Translations under genes and position numbers: made by a program
In this document: positions 8,721 through 16,114 of the stretch, piece by piece
Layout: every line of letters starts with the position of its first letter
How positions within the stretch are numbered: position 1 is the first letter of the stretch
The notes under the pieces: generated by a model
Seen by the model: the letters and a program-made list of their open reading frames with translations, nothing else
Told to the model about the DNA's origin: nothing
Database searches by the model: none
Origin: an uncultured Synechococcaceae cyanobacterium
GTDB lineage: Bacteria; Cyanobacteriota; Cyanobacteriia; PCC-6307; Cyanobiaceae
Reading direction: 5' to 3'
Assembly (NCBI GenBank): GCA_902572395.1
Contig: CACGFX010000012.1
Coordinates: forward strand, 1-34,095
Length of the DNA stretch: 34,095 bases

Positions 8721-9467
8721 ATGGCTCTATCTAGTCAAACTAAAGAAACTATACTTGTTGCTGATGACGAGGCAAGTATTAGAAGAATTCTGGAAACACG
8801 TCTCTCCATGATTGGCTACAAAGTTGTAACTGCAAGTGATGGCAAAGAAGCACTAAAGTTATTTAAGGATTATGAACCTGATTTAGTAGTGCTTGACGTC
8901 ATGATGCCAAAGCTAGATGGTTATGGAGTTTGTCAAGAGTTAAGGAAAGATTCTGATGTTCCAATTGTTATGTTAACTGCATTAGGAGATGTTGCAGATA
9001 GGATAACAGGTTTAGAATTAGGGGCTGATGATTATGTAGTAAAACCATTTAGCCCAAAGGAGTTAGAAGCTAGAATTAGGTGCGTTCTTAGAAGAATCGA
9101 CAAAGAGCAAATTCCTGGGATGCCTAATTCAGGATTAATTTTGGTTACGGATATAAAAATTGATACAAATCGAAGACAAGTGTTTAAAAGTGATGAGAGA
9201 ATTAGGTTGACTGGTATGGAATTTAGTCTCTTAGAGCTTTTGGTAAGCAGGTCAGGAGAGCCATTCAGTAGAGGAGAGATTTTGAAAGAAGTTTGGGGAT
9301 ATACCCCTGAGAGACATGTAGATACTAGAGTTGTCGATGTTCATATATCAAGATTAAGATCCAAGCTGGAGGCTGATCCAGCCAATCCAGAATTAATATT
9401 GACAGCAAGGGGTACAGGATATCTTTTTCAACGGATTGTCGATATTGCTCCTTTTGATGGTAAATAA
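8721..9467 (+). CDS. rpaB: Two-component response regulator RpaB (Ycf27)
   Basis: A 248-residue OmpR-family regulator. The receiver domain has D15/D16, phospho-acceptor D59 (LVVLDVMMPKLDGYGVCQEL), T86 and K108. The winged-helix domain (about 135-240) contains LTGMEFSLLELLVSRSGEPF, EVWGYTPERHVDTRVVDVHI and LTARGTGYLFQRI, all strongly conserved in RpaB/Ycf27. In cyanobacteria RpaB, controlled by the kinase NblS, binds HLR1 elements and governs high-light and photosystem genes, and it is usually essential. The TAA stop is followed immediately by the plsX ATG, so the two are probably translated together. This links a light-stress regulator with phospholipid synthesis genes downstream. With rpaA less than 7 kb away, both major OmpR-type regulators lie in this window. 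Confidence 0.96.
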   Translation: MALSSQTKETILVADDEASIRRILETRLSMIGYKVVTASDGKEALKLFKDYEPDLVVLDVMMPKLDGYGVCQELRKDSDVPIVMLTALGDVADRITGLELGADDYVVKPFSPKELEARIRCVLRRIDKEQIPGMPNSGLILVTDIKIDTNRRQVFKSDERIRLTGMEFSLLELLVSRSGEPFSRGEILKEVWGYTPERHVDTRVVDVHISRLRSKLEADPANPELILTARGTGYLFQRIVDIAPFDGK

Positions 9468-10886
9468 ATGGGGAAAGAAACAACGCAAAAAATTAACAAG
9501 CCCAGAGCTATTAGAAGATTAGTTATTTGGTACAAAAGAAATTCGGCTGTGACTTCTATAGTTGATACTGCTGCTAGTTCTGCAGTAACGGCTAGTAATG
9601 TGGCGGGTAATGTAGTTTCTGGTGCCGGTTCTGTTGTGAGTACAGCTAGTAATGTGGCGAGTAATGTTGCTGGTAATGTTGCTGGCAATGTAGTTTCAAG
9701 CGCAGAATCTGTTGTAAATACTGCCAGCAGTGTTGTTTTAAATGCTAGTTCATTAGCTAAAAATACATTACAGCCATTAGTTTTTGATCCCTTAAAAAGG
9801 TTACAAAATAACGATAATATTTTAGATAGAGTGGAGGAATCTCAATCTAGAAGAATTTGGATCGCAGTTGATGGTATGGGTGGAGATTATGCCCCTGGTC
9901 CAATTCTTGAGGGTTGCCTTGAGGCAATAAGTAGATTCCCAATAAATATAAAGTTTGTCGGCAAAATTGAAAAAGTTAAAGATGCAGCAGAAAAAACTGG
10001 TTTATTAGAATTATTAGAAAATGAAATTGATAATAATCGTCTTGAATTAATTGATAGCGGAGAGCCTATTGGGATGAATGAAGAAGCTACAGCAGTTAGA
10101 AAAAGGAAAAATGCAAGTATAAACGTTGCGATGGATTTAGTGAGAAATAATAAAGCTGAAGCTGTCTACTCAGCTGGTAATTCAGGTGCCATGATGGCTT
10201 CTGCCATATTTCGAATTGGACGATTGAAAGGGATTGATAGACCAGCTATAGGAGCATTATTTCCAACAAGGGACCAAACTCGCCCGGTATTAGTTTTAGA
10301 TGTTGGCGCGAATACTGATTGTAAGCCATCTTATCTGCATCAATTTGCACTTCTAGGTAACATTTATGCAAAAGATGTCTTACAAGTAAAAAAACCGAGA
10401 ATTGGCCTTTTAAATATTGGAGAAGAAGAATGCAAAGGTAATGATTTATCCCTAAAAACATTTGAATTATTATCTTCTGAAAAAAGTTTTGATTTTGGAG
10501 GTAATTGTGAAGGGCGAGATGTATTATCAGGTAGTTTCGACGTAGTAGTCTGTGATGGATTTACTGGAAATATATTATTGAAATTCCTTGAATCTGTGGG
10601 AGGAGTTTTATTAGATATTTTGAGATCTGAGCTGCCACGTGGAAGGAGGGGGAAAGTTGGTTCAGCTTTTTTAAAAAGTAATCTTCTCAGAATTAAGAAA
10701 AGGTTAGATCATGCTGAACATGGAGGAGCATTATTACTTGGGGTAAATGGAATTTGCGTTATTGGTCATGGAAGTAGCAAATCTTTATCAGTAGTTAGTG
10801 CTCTTCGCTTGGCTCACTCCGCAGTGAATCATGGAGTTATGGACAATTTAAATAAACTGCAAAAGCTTCAAGTTTTAAATTCATAA
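9468..10886 (+). CDS. plsX: Phosphate acyltransferase PlsX with a long N-terminal extension
   Basis: A 472-residue protein. The catalytic PlsX part begins near residue 129 (IWIAVDGMGGDYAPG) and continues with YSAGNSGAMMASAIF, VLDVGANTDC and VVCDGFTGN. PlsX converts acyl-ACP and phosphate to acyl phosphate, the first step toward phosphatidic acid. Typical PlsX is about 330-350 residues, so about 127 residues are extra. Residues 13-25 are basic and aromatic (RAIRRLVIWYKRN). Residues about 30-95 are built of Ala, Val, Ser, Asn and Gly in short repeats such as NVAGNVAGNVVS. At DNA level a 23-nt repeat with one mismatch occurs at 9591-9613 and 9645-9667, and a 12-nt tandem repeat at 9663-9686. The extension may be an amphipathic membrane-binding helix (inference). 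The ATG abuts rpaB; an internal start for a standard-length protein is possible but no good ATG sits at the domain edge. Confidence 0.93.
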   Translation: MGKETTQKINKPRAIRRLVIWYKRNSAVTSIVDTAASSAVTASNVAGNVVSGAGSVVSTASNVASNVAGNVAGNVVSSAESVVNTASSVVLNASSLAKNTLQPLVFDPLKRLQNNDNILDRVEESQSRRIWIAVDGMGGDYAPGPILEGCLEAISRFPINIKFVGKIEKVKDAAEKTGLLELLENEIDNNRLELIDSGEPIGMNEEATAVRKRKNASINVAMDLVRNNKAEAVYSAGNSGAMMASAIFRIGRLKGIDRPAIGALFPTRDQTRPVLVLDVGANTDCKPSYLHQFALLGNIYAKDVLQVKKPRIGLLNIGEEECKGNDLSLKTFELLSSEKSFDFGGNCEGRDVLSGSFDVVVCDGFTGNILLKFLESVGGVLLDILRSELPRGRRGKVGSAFLKSNLLRIKKRLDHAEHGGALLLGVNGICVIGHGSSKSLSVVSALRLAHSAVNHGVMDNLNKLQKLQVLNS

Positions 10887-10890
10887 AACA

Positions 10891-10919
10891 TATTGAGTCA
10901 AATTTATGTTTGACTAATA
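10891..10919 (+). promoter_or_regulatory. Hairpin in the plsX-fabH gap
   Basis: The arms AGTCAAA (10896-10902) and TTTGACT (10909-10915) pair perfectly around the 6-nt loop TTTATG. Beyond one bulged G the flanking TATT (10891-10894) and AATA (10916-10919) extend the stem to 11 bp. It occupies most of the 53-nt gap, 21 nt before the fabH start, and is not followed by a clean U-run. It may be an attenuator, an RNA processing site, or a DNA operator for a lipid-synthesis regulator. Confidence 0.45.
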
Positions 10920-10939
10920 TAAGTAACTAAAAAACTCTT

Positions 10940-11947
10940 TTGGAAGGAATAAATTTTAATCAGATTGGAGTATCATTCAAGGGGAGCGGAAGTTATGTAC
11001 CTGATCAAATTCTGACTAATCAAAAAATTAGTCAAAAGGTTGATACAAGCAATGAATGGATAAAATCTAGAACGGGCATTTCTGAGAGAAGAATATCTAG
11101 CTTAGGAGATAATGTTACTGAGATGGGCTATAAGGCAGCTCTAACTGCTATAGAAATGGCTAATTGGGATATGAAAACAATTGATTTGATTGTTTTAGCA
11201 ACTTCTACTCCGCATGATTTATTTGGATCAGCGCCATCCATTCAAGCTAAATTAGGGGCAGCTAATGCTGTGGCTTTCGATTTAACTGCAGCATGTAGTG
11301 GTTTCTTATTTGCCTTAATTACAGCCTCACAATTTTTAAAAGGGGGTAGTTTTAAAAGGGCTATTGTTATAGGAGCAGATCAACTATCAAGCTTTGTTGA
11401 CTGGAATGATAGAAGAAGTTGTATTCTCTTTGGAGATGGTGCAGGTGCATTAGCAATTGAAGCCACTAATGAATGTGATAATTTAATTGGTTTTGATATG
11501 AGAACTGACGGAGAAAGAGGTTCTTTTCTTAATCTCTCATCAAAAAATAATAAAGATTCAATAATTGATAATATTGATTTTTTAAGTGGAGCTTTTTCGC
11601 CAATTCAGATGAATGGTCAGGAAGTGTATAAATTTGCAGTTAGAGAAGTTCCGATAATTCTTGAAAAGTTGTTCAAAAAAATGAATTATACTTCTAGTGA
11701 AGTTGATTGGCTTGTATTGCATCAAGCTAATCAAAGGATACTAGATTCTGTAGGAGATAGATTAAAAATTCCTGGAGAAAAAATTCTTAGTAATTTAGAA
11801 AAATATGGTAATACTTCAGCAGCAACAATTCCACTAGTGATGGATGAGGCAATTAGAAATAATAGAATTAAACAAAATGATATTATTGCTACAAGTGGTT
11901 TTGGGGCTGGGTTAAGTTGGGGCGCAGCCCTAATTAAATGGGGTTAA
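10940..11947 (+). CDS. fabH: 3-oxoacyl-[ACP] synthase III (KAS III)
   Basis: A 335-residue thiolase-fold enzyme that condenses acetyl-CoA with malonyl-ACP to start fatty-acid synthesis. The catalytic triad is clear: C119 in TAACSGFLFAL, H261 in LHQANQRI and N291 in YGNTSAATIP. The C-terminal GFGAGLSWGAALI is also typical. The start is TTG at 10940; it gives the expected opening MEGINFNQIGVSFKGSGSYV, and no ATG lies nearby. It is 53 nt downstream of plsX, with a hairpin in the gap, and 15 nt upstream of fabD. Likely part of the plsX-fabH-fabD-plsC operon. Confidence 0.96.
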   Translation: MEGINFNQIGVSFKGSGSYVPDQILTNQKISQKVDTSNEWIKSRTGISERRISSLGDNVTEMGYKAALTAIEMANWDMKTIDLIVLATSTPHDLFGSAPSIQAKLGAANAVAFDLTAACSGFLFALITASQFLKGGSFKRAIVIGADQLSSFVDWNDRRSCILFGDGAGALAIEATNECDNLIGFDMRTDGERGSFLNLSSKNNKDSIIDNIDFLSGAFSPIQMNGQEVYKFAVREVPIILEKLFKKMNYTSSEVDWLVLHQANQRILDSVGDRLKIPGEKILSNLEKYGNTSAATIPLVMDEAIRNNRIKQNDIIATSGFGAGLSWGAALIKWG

Positions 11948-11952
11948 AAAAA

Positions 11953-11958
11953 AAGGAG
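11953..11958 (+). promoter_or_regulatory. Strong Shine-Dalgarno sequence for fabD
   Basis: AAGGAG lies 4 nt before the fabD ATG and directly after the fabH stop codon. It stands out because most genes in this window show no clear Shine-Dalgarno motif. It supports the chosen fabD start and suggests efficient, independent initiation within the operon. Confidence 0.7.
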
Positions 11959-11962
11959 CATT

Positions 11963-12859
11963 ATGACAGTTGCATGGGTATTCCCTGGACAGGGTTCACA
12001 AAAAATTGGAATGGCAAAACAAATTGAAACTTTGCCTAACACTAAAGAGAGGTTTAGTTATGCATCTGAAATATTTGAGAGGAATTTATTTGAAATTTGT
12101 GAGTTAGATACTGAACCAACAAATCCTCTTATTGATCTAAATAACACAAGAAATACACAAATTTGTCTTTTTTTAGTTGAATCAATTTTATTAGATGCAT
12201 TAAAGGAAAATGGATTTAAACCAACTTATGTTGCTGGGCATAGTTTAGGAGAAATCACTGCACTATATTGTGCGGATGTTTTTTCATTCGAAGATTGTGT
12301 TTCTCTAATAAAAGAGAGGTCTCAATTAATGGTAAATGCTGGGAAAGGATCTATGGCAGCAGTAATTGGTTTTGATAGAAATCAACTTGATTTATTAGTG
12401 CAAAAGATTGATGATATTGTCATTGCAAATGATAATAGCTCTTCCCAAGTTGTCTTATCAGGATCTACTGAAGCATTAGATAATTTATCGAAAGAAATTT
12501 CTTGTAAAAGATTCTTGAAATTAAATGTTTCAGGTGCATTTCATTCGCCATTTATGAACGAACCTTCATCAAAATTTTCGGAATATTTAAAACAGATTAA
12601 TTTTAAAAAACCCTCTTTCCCTGTCATAAGTAATTATGAACCTTCACTTTGCAGGGATCCAAACGAGCTGAAAATTAAATTAGAAAAGCAAATGTGTAAT
12701 GGAGTGAGGTGGCGAGAAACTATGGATTTAATGGCAAAAGATAGTGATCTTCATATTGTTGAAATTGGCCCTTCAAACGTACTAAGCGGTTTAGTAAAAA
12801 GACATCTTAAAGATGTAAAAATTTCTCAAGTTTCATCTTCTGATCAAATATCCTATTAA
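11963..12859 (+). CDS. fabD: Malonyl-CoA:ACP transacylase
   Basis: A 298-residue acyltransferase that moves malonyl from CoA to acyl carrier protein, supplying the elongation substrate of fatty-acid synthesis. Motifs are PGQGSQ (8-13), the nucleophile S94 in AGHSLGE, and H194 in GAFHSPFM; the oxyanion-hole Gln is in GQGSQ. Length is normal for the family. Preceded by a strong AAGGAG ribosome-binding site and followed after 5 nt by plsC, in the lipid-synthesis run. No missing residues were noticed. Confidence 0.96.
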   Translation: MTVAWVFPGQGSQKIGMAKQIETLPNTKERFSYASEIFERNLFEICELDTEPTNPLIDLNNTRNTQICLFLVESILLDALKENGFKPTYVAGHSLGEITALYCADVFSFEDCVSLIKERSQLMVNAGKGSMAAVIGFDRNQLDLLVQKIDDIVIANDNSSSQVVLSGSTEALDNLSKEISCKRFLKLNVSGAFHSPFMNEPSSKFSEYLKQINFKKPSFPVISNYEPSLCRDPNELKIKLEKQMCNGVRWRETMDLMAKDSDLHIVEIGPSNVLSGLVKRHLKDVKISQVSSSDQISY

Positions 12860-12864
12860 TTTGT

Positions 12865-13485
12865 ATGGTAAGTCATACTATTCAAAAATTAATCTATGAA
12901 TTAGTTAGCAAGCTTTTTGTATTTCCAATTTATAAATTAGTATTTAAAGGTCATTTAAAAGGTAGAGACAATATTCCGCAAAAAGATTCCTTTATCATGG
13001 TTTCTAATCATGGTTCTTTACTTGATCCTCCTTTGTTAGGCCATGCCCTTGGACGCAATATATCTTTTATGGCTAAGGCAGAGCTTTTTAAAATTCCTTT
13101 TCTAGGATTTATTATCAAGGCTTGTGGGGCTTATCCTGTAAAAAGAGGAATTGTGGATAAAAATACAATTAAAACAGCATGTAAAAAATTATCAAATGAT
13201 AATTGCATTGGAATTTTTATTGATGGCACTCGTCAAAAAAATGGTCGAGTCAATAAGCCTAAACAAGGAGCAGCATTATTAGCCTTTAAAAATCAAAAAT
13301 TGTTATTGCCTGTTGCAATAGTTAATTCCCATAGACTAATAAGATTTAAATTCTTTATCCCAATGTTTTCAAAAATAGTTATTAAAGTGGGAAAACCTGT
13401 TCAACCTCCACAAAGTTCATCAAGAGACGATCTGAATTCTGTAACAATGCAGCTTCAAGATAAAATTAATAATTTGATTGGATGA
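12865..13485 (+). CDS. plsC: 1-acyl-sn-glycerol-3-phosphate acyltransferase (PlsC family)
   Basis: A 206-residue membrane-associated acyltransferase, probably making phosphatidic acid from lysophosphatidic acid. Block I NHGSLLDP (N48, H49, D54) is the catalytic HX4D motif. Block II AYPVKRG is present at 89-95. Block III reads FIDGTR (118-123) where the family usually has FPEGTR, so the conserved Glu is replaced by Asp. Block IV-like LLLPVAIVN follows. The hydrophobic N-terminal stretch (about 9-28) may anchor it to the membrane. It is the last gene of the plsX-fabH-fabD-plsC run and converges on tsaB with 4 nt between stops. Family firm; the exact acyl acceptor is inferred from context. Confidence 0.9.
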   Translation: MVSHTIQKLIYELVSKLFVFPIYKLVFKGHLKGRDNIPQKDSFIMVSNHGSLLDPPLLGHALGRNISFMAKAELFKIPFLGFIIKACGAYPVKRGIVDKNTIKTACKKLSNDNCIGIFIDGTRQKNGRVNKPKQGAALLAFKNQKLLLPVAIVNSHRLIRFKFFIPMFSKIVIKVGKPVQPPQSSSRDDLNSVTMQLQDKINNLIG

Positions 13486-13489
13486 ATAT

Positions 13490-14143
13490 TTAGTTAATTG
13501 GAGAAATAGGGTAAAGAGGCAAAACTTTTTTCCAGGAATCCATATTTGATTTTAATAAATTTTTATTTGACAAATCTAATAGTTCTTTCAAATCTTCTTT
13601 ATCATCATAAGTAGCCTCAAAAGAAAGTTCCTGAATCTCAAGTTCTTTGACTACTTTTGGTAAAACTGTTTCTCGAATGATCAAATTTGAAGAGTTTTTT
13701 TCGTTATTAAAAATTTCATATTTACCTGCAATAAAACCCTTACGTTTTAATTTTTTGTAAATCCAGAATGATTTTTTGTTTTTAAAGATATTATGTTTTG
13801 ATGCAATTCTTTTTGCCATTATTTCAAATGAACTAAATCTGTCTAGAGGACAATTTATTTGTTGTGAGATAGTTCTTGCTAAAACTACAATTAGTCGTGA
13901 AGCATTAAAATTTGCTGGCCCTATGCTGACAGATAACTTATTTATTTTTTGTAAATTTTTTCTGGAAATGAATTTGTTAAAATCGTTAATTAAGTTGTTG
14001 CAAAGGTCGTTATCAAATTTTTTGATAAATAATTTATCAGATTCACGGTTATTGTTTTTTCTATACCCAAAGCCAAAAGAATTGTCCGTGCTATGAATCA
14101 CTAATGTAGGGTAATTTTCTCTTTGCTTGAGTTTATTTGTCAT
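13490..14143 (-). CDS. tsaB: TsaB-like protein (tRNA t6A biosynthesis, YeaZ family), divergent
   Basis: A 217-residue protein with the ASKHA-type opening (LVIHSTDNSFGFGY) and a central segment SIGPANFNASRLIVVLARTI that aligns with the TsaB landmark GPGSFTGLR. TsaB is the non-catalytic partner of TsaD in making N6-threonylcarbamoyladenosine at position 37 of ANN-decoding tRNAs. The landmark is altered here (GPANFNASR, residues 75-83), and the protein is basic and Lys/Asn rich, so it is a diverged member. It converges on plsC with 4 nt between stops and lies 9 nt downstream of the ycf34 stop codon in the same direction, so the two may be cotranscribed. Assignment rests on the motif, length and general architecture; moderately sure. 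Confidence 0.72.
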   Translation of the reverse strand: MTNKLKQRENYPTLVIHSTDNSFGFGYRKNNNRESDKLFIKKFDNDLCNNLINDFNKFISRKNLQKINKLSVSIGPANFNASRLIVVLARTISQQINCPLDRFSSFEIMAKRIASKHNIFKNKKSFWIYKKLKRKGFIAGKYEIFNNEKNSSNLIIRETVLPKVVKELEIQELSFEATYDDKEDLKELLDLSNKNLLKSNMDSWKKVLPLYPISPIN

Positions 14144-14152
14144 CTATTACCT

Positions 14153-14404
14153 TTAAACAGGTAATTCCATACCTGGATTACACTTTGACCATTTACCAAA
14201 TTCATTTTCAAAACTTTCACAATTCTGAACATCCCAATCAGTTTTATAATCACCATTTTTATCTTTAAATATATTTACATGAATGAATGGTTTTTTTGGT
14301 TTAAAATCAGGTAGATCACAAATATGATCAACACCATGATTATTTTCAACATCATGATATGTGATACATCTATCAACCCATTTACAGTTGATGCAAATGC
14401 ACAT
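14153..14404 (-). CDS. ycf34: Ycf34, iron-sulfur protein
   Basis: An 83-residue protein beginning MCICINCKWVDRCITYHDVE. Cysteines at positions 2, 4, 7 and 13 match the conserved Ycf34 N-terminus. Ycf34 in cyanobacteria has been described as a 4Fe-4S protein linked to iron-dependent regulation of photosynthetic electron transport. The middle HVNIFKDKNGDYKTDWDVQNCESF and the end GKWSKCNPG also fit the family. I start it at ATG 14404 because the conserved cysteine segment begins exactly there; an in-frame extension upstream to 14473 would overlap cca and lacks family support. The start lies only 14 nt from the divergent cca start. A short 9-nt gap separates it from tsaB downstream. Confidence 0.9.
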   Translation of the reverse strand: MCICINCKWVDRCITYHDVENNHGVDHICDLPDFKPKKPFIHVNIFKDKNGDYKTDWDVQNCESFENEFGKWSKCNPGMELPV

Positions 14405-14418
14405 AATTAATATACAAA

Positions 14419-15636
14419 ATGAAAAGTAGAATTTACACAGATCATACACTAATAATTGATGAATTAGAAACATGCATAAAATTTCATAATTTGGATTTAG
14501 TATTAGGTTTTTTACCTAAAGGATCATATTTGGTTGGTGGTTACATAAGAGATATTATTTTGGGAAGAGAACCTGAAAAGGTAGATCTTGATATTGTGGT
14601 ACCTTTAAATGCAATTGAAATTGGTAAAAAGATTGCAGAAAATATTGGATCAAAACTTATAATTTTAGATAAAAACAGAGAAGTAGTAAGAATTATTCTT
14701 AATAATATTTATATTGATATTGCTAATCAGGTCACAACTACAATAGAAGGAGATTTATATTCTCGAGACTTTTCAATTAATTCAATTGCTTTTTTATTTG
14801 ATAAGAAGTGTTTGTTTGATCCATTTAATGGTCTCAAAGATCTAGAGATTTCTTTACTTAGAACTCATTCTGAAAACAATTTACTAGATGATCCTTTACG
14901 AATATTAAGATGTTTCCGATTTGTTTCAGAATTGAATTTTAAAATTGATTTTAATTTAATTACTTTTATAAAAAAAAATAAAGGGAAACTATATCTTGTT
15001 GCTAAAGAGAGGATTAATTATGAAATACAAAGAATAGTAAATGGAGCAAATGCTCTTGATGCAGTATTGTTGATAAAAAAATTAAATATATTTGGTACTG
15101 ATAATTTATCTGAAGATTCTTTTTTTTTGGATTTAGAGAAAATTAATTATGCAGAACTGAATCAGAATGAAAAAGAAAAATTTTTACCATCATTTTTTAT
15201 TGCTCAAATTTTAGATGTTGTATCTTTAGAGAAACTTAAATTTTGCAAAGCTGAAATTGAAAAAACTAAGTTACTACGAAAATGGCACTTTTTGTTGGAG
15301 CAAAAAAATATCGCTCAATTTACTGAATCAGATAGATTTGCATTACATAGAGAATTAGAGTTGTTTCTTCCATCTTTTATTTTTTATTTACCTCAAAATT
15401 TACGATTAGATTGGCTTAATAGATGGCGTGATAATGATGATAAATTATTTCATCCTGCAAACTTACTTAATGGTGATGTAATAAAAAAAATTTTTAAAAT
15501 AAAGGATGGGCCTTTATTAGGAGAGCTTTTACATTATCTTTCTAAGGAACTTGCGTATAAGAGAATGAATAATTTTGATGAAGCTATTTATAAAGCAAAG
15601 CAATGGATTGAACAAAATGCGCCAAAATGTGATTAA
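14419..15636 (+). CDS. cca: tRNA nucleotidyltransferase (CCA-adding / poly(A) polymerase family)
   Basis: A 405-residue class II nucleotidyltransferase that adds or repairs the 3' CCA of tRNAs. The head domain shows YLVGGYIRD (38-45) and the metal-binding VDLDIVVP (D56, D58). The neck region carries RDFSINSIAF, DDPLRILRCFRFVSEL and KERINYEIQRI, all typical of this family. The C-terminal part (about 210-405) is poorly conserved and helix-rich. Cyanobacteria usually have one such enzyme, so full CCA addition is likely, but separate CC- or A-adding specificity cannot be excluded. ATG 14419 gives a normal N-terminus. It is divergent from ycf34 with a 14-nt gap, so its promoter must lie largely within ycf34. 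Confidence 0.92.
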   Translation: MKSRIYTDHTLIIDELETCIKFHNLDLVLGFLPKGSYLVGGYIRDIILGREPEKVDLDIVVPLNAIEIGKKIAENIGSKLIILDKNREVVRIILNNIYIDIANQVTTTIEGDLYSRDFSINSIAFLFDKKCLFDPFNGLKDLEISLLRTHSENNLLDDPLRILRCFRFVSELNFKIDFNLITFIKKNKGKLYLVAKERINYEIQRIVNGANALDAVLLIKKLNIFGTDNLSEDSFFLDLEKINYAELNQNEKEKFLPSFFIAQILDVVSLEKLKFCKAEIEKTKLLRKWHFLLEQKNIAQFTESDRFALHRELELFLPSFIFYLPQNLRLDWLNRWRDNDDKLFHPANLLNGDVIKKIFKIKDGPLLGELLHYLSKELAYKRMNNFDEAIYKAKQWIEQNAPKCD

Positions 15637-15694
15637 ATACACATAGCTTAGTTTTGTTTAGAAGTTCAGACTTCAAAATCATTTTTAAAAATTT

Positions 15695-16114
15695 ATGAGC
15701 ATTCGCATTTACATTGGCAATTTACCACAAGGATTCAATCCAAAAGAGTTCGATACACTTTTAAAGTCAGTTTCTGATTCGATTAGGTTTAAAGCAGTTC
15801 TAGATAAGGAAACTAAGGAATGCAGGGGGTTCGGTTTTGCGACAACAAATAATGAAGATAATGCTAATTTATTAATTCAAAAGTTAAACGGGTTTGAATT
15901 TAATGGTTCTAAATTAAGAGTAGAGCTATCAGAAAAAAAAGATTCTTCTTCAAACAAAAGAAATAGTGGAAAATTCAACAAGAATAAGAAGAGGAAAGAC
16001 TTTAAGAAAATTGTTCATAGTGAAGCTCCTAACTTGGAAGCTCCTGACCCAAGATGGGCTGGAGAATTATCCAAATTAAAAGATTTGTTGGCTAATCAGA
16101 AGACTCCTGCTTAG
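15695..16114 (+). CDS. RRM-type RNA-binding protein
   Basis: A 139-residue protein with one RNA-recognition motif at about 3-80: RNP2 is IYIGNLP (5-11) and RNP1 is RGFGFATT (44-51). A lysine-rich linker follows (about 81-108), then a short conserved-looking tail DPRWAGELSKLKDLLANQ (118-135). Cyanobacterial Rbp proteins are small RRM proteins, often cold- or light-regulated, that bind mRNAs including thylakoid-targeted transcripts. This one has an unusual Lys-rich spacer and C-terminal helix instead of the glycine-rich tail of cold-induced forms. It lies 58 nt after cca; the gap holds a small GAAGT/ACTTC stem. Its TAG stop directly abuts the crtB stop codon on the other strand, with no spacer base. 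Confidence 0.9.
   Translation: MSIRIYIGNLPQGFNPKEFDTLLKSVSDSIRFKAVLDKETKECRGFGFATTNNEDNANLLIQKLNGFEFNGSKLRVELSEKKDSSSNKRNSGKFNKNKKRKDFKKIVHSEAPNLEAPDPRWAGELSKLKDLLANQKTPA

Noticed and set aside
9428..9688. Minus-strand open frame rich in Ala, Thr and Leu repeats opposite the start of plsX
   Set aside because: It is the complement of the repeat-bearing plsX extension and rpaB end; its repetitive composition is explained by the sense-strand repeats.
13776..14096. Plus-strand open frame of about 106 codons opposite tsaB
   Set aside because: No family resemblance; the minus-strand TsaB frame has a recognisable motif and the expected neighbours.
14405..14473. Upstream extension of ycf34
   Set aside because: It would overlap the start of cca, and the conserved cysteine-rich opening begins exactly at ATG 14404.
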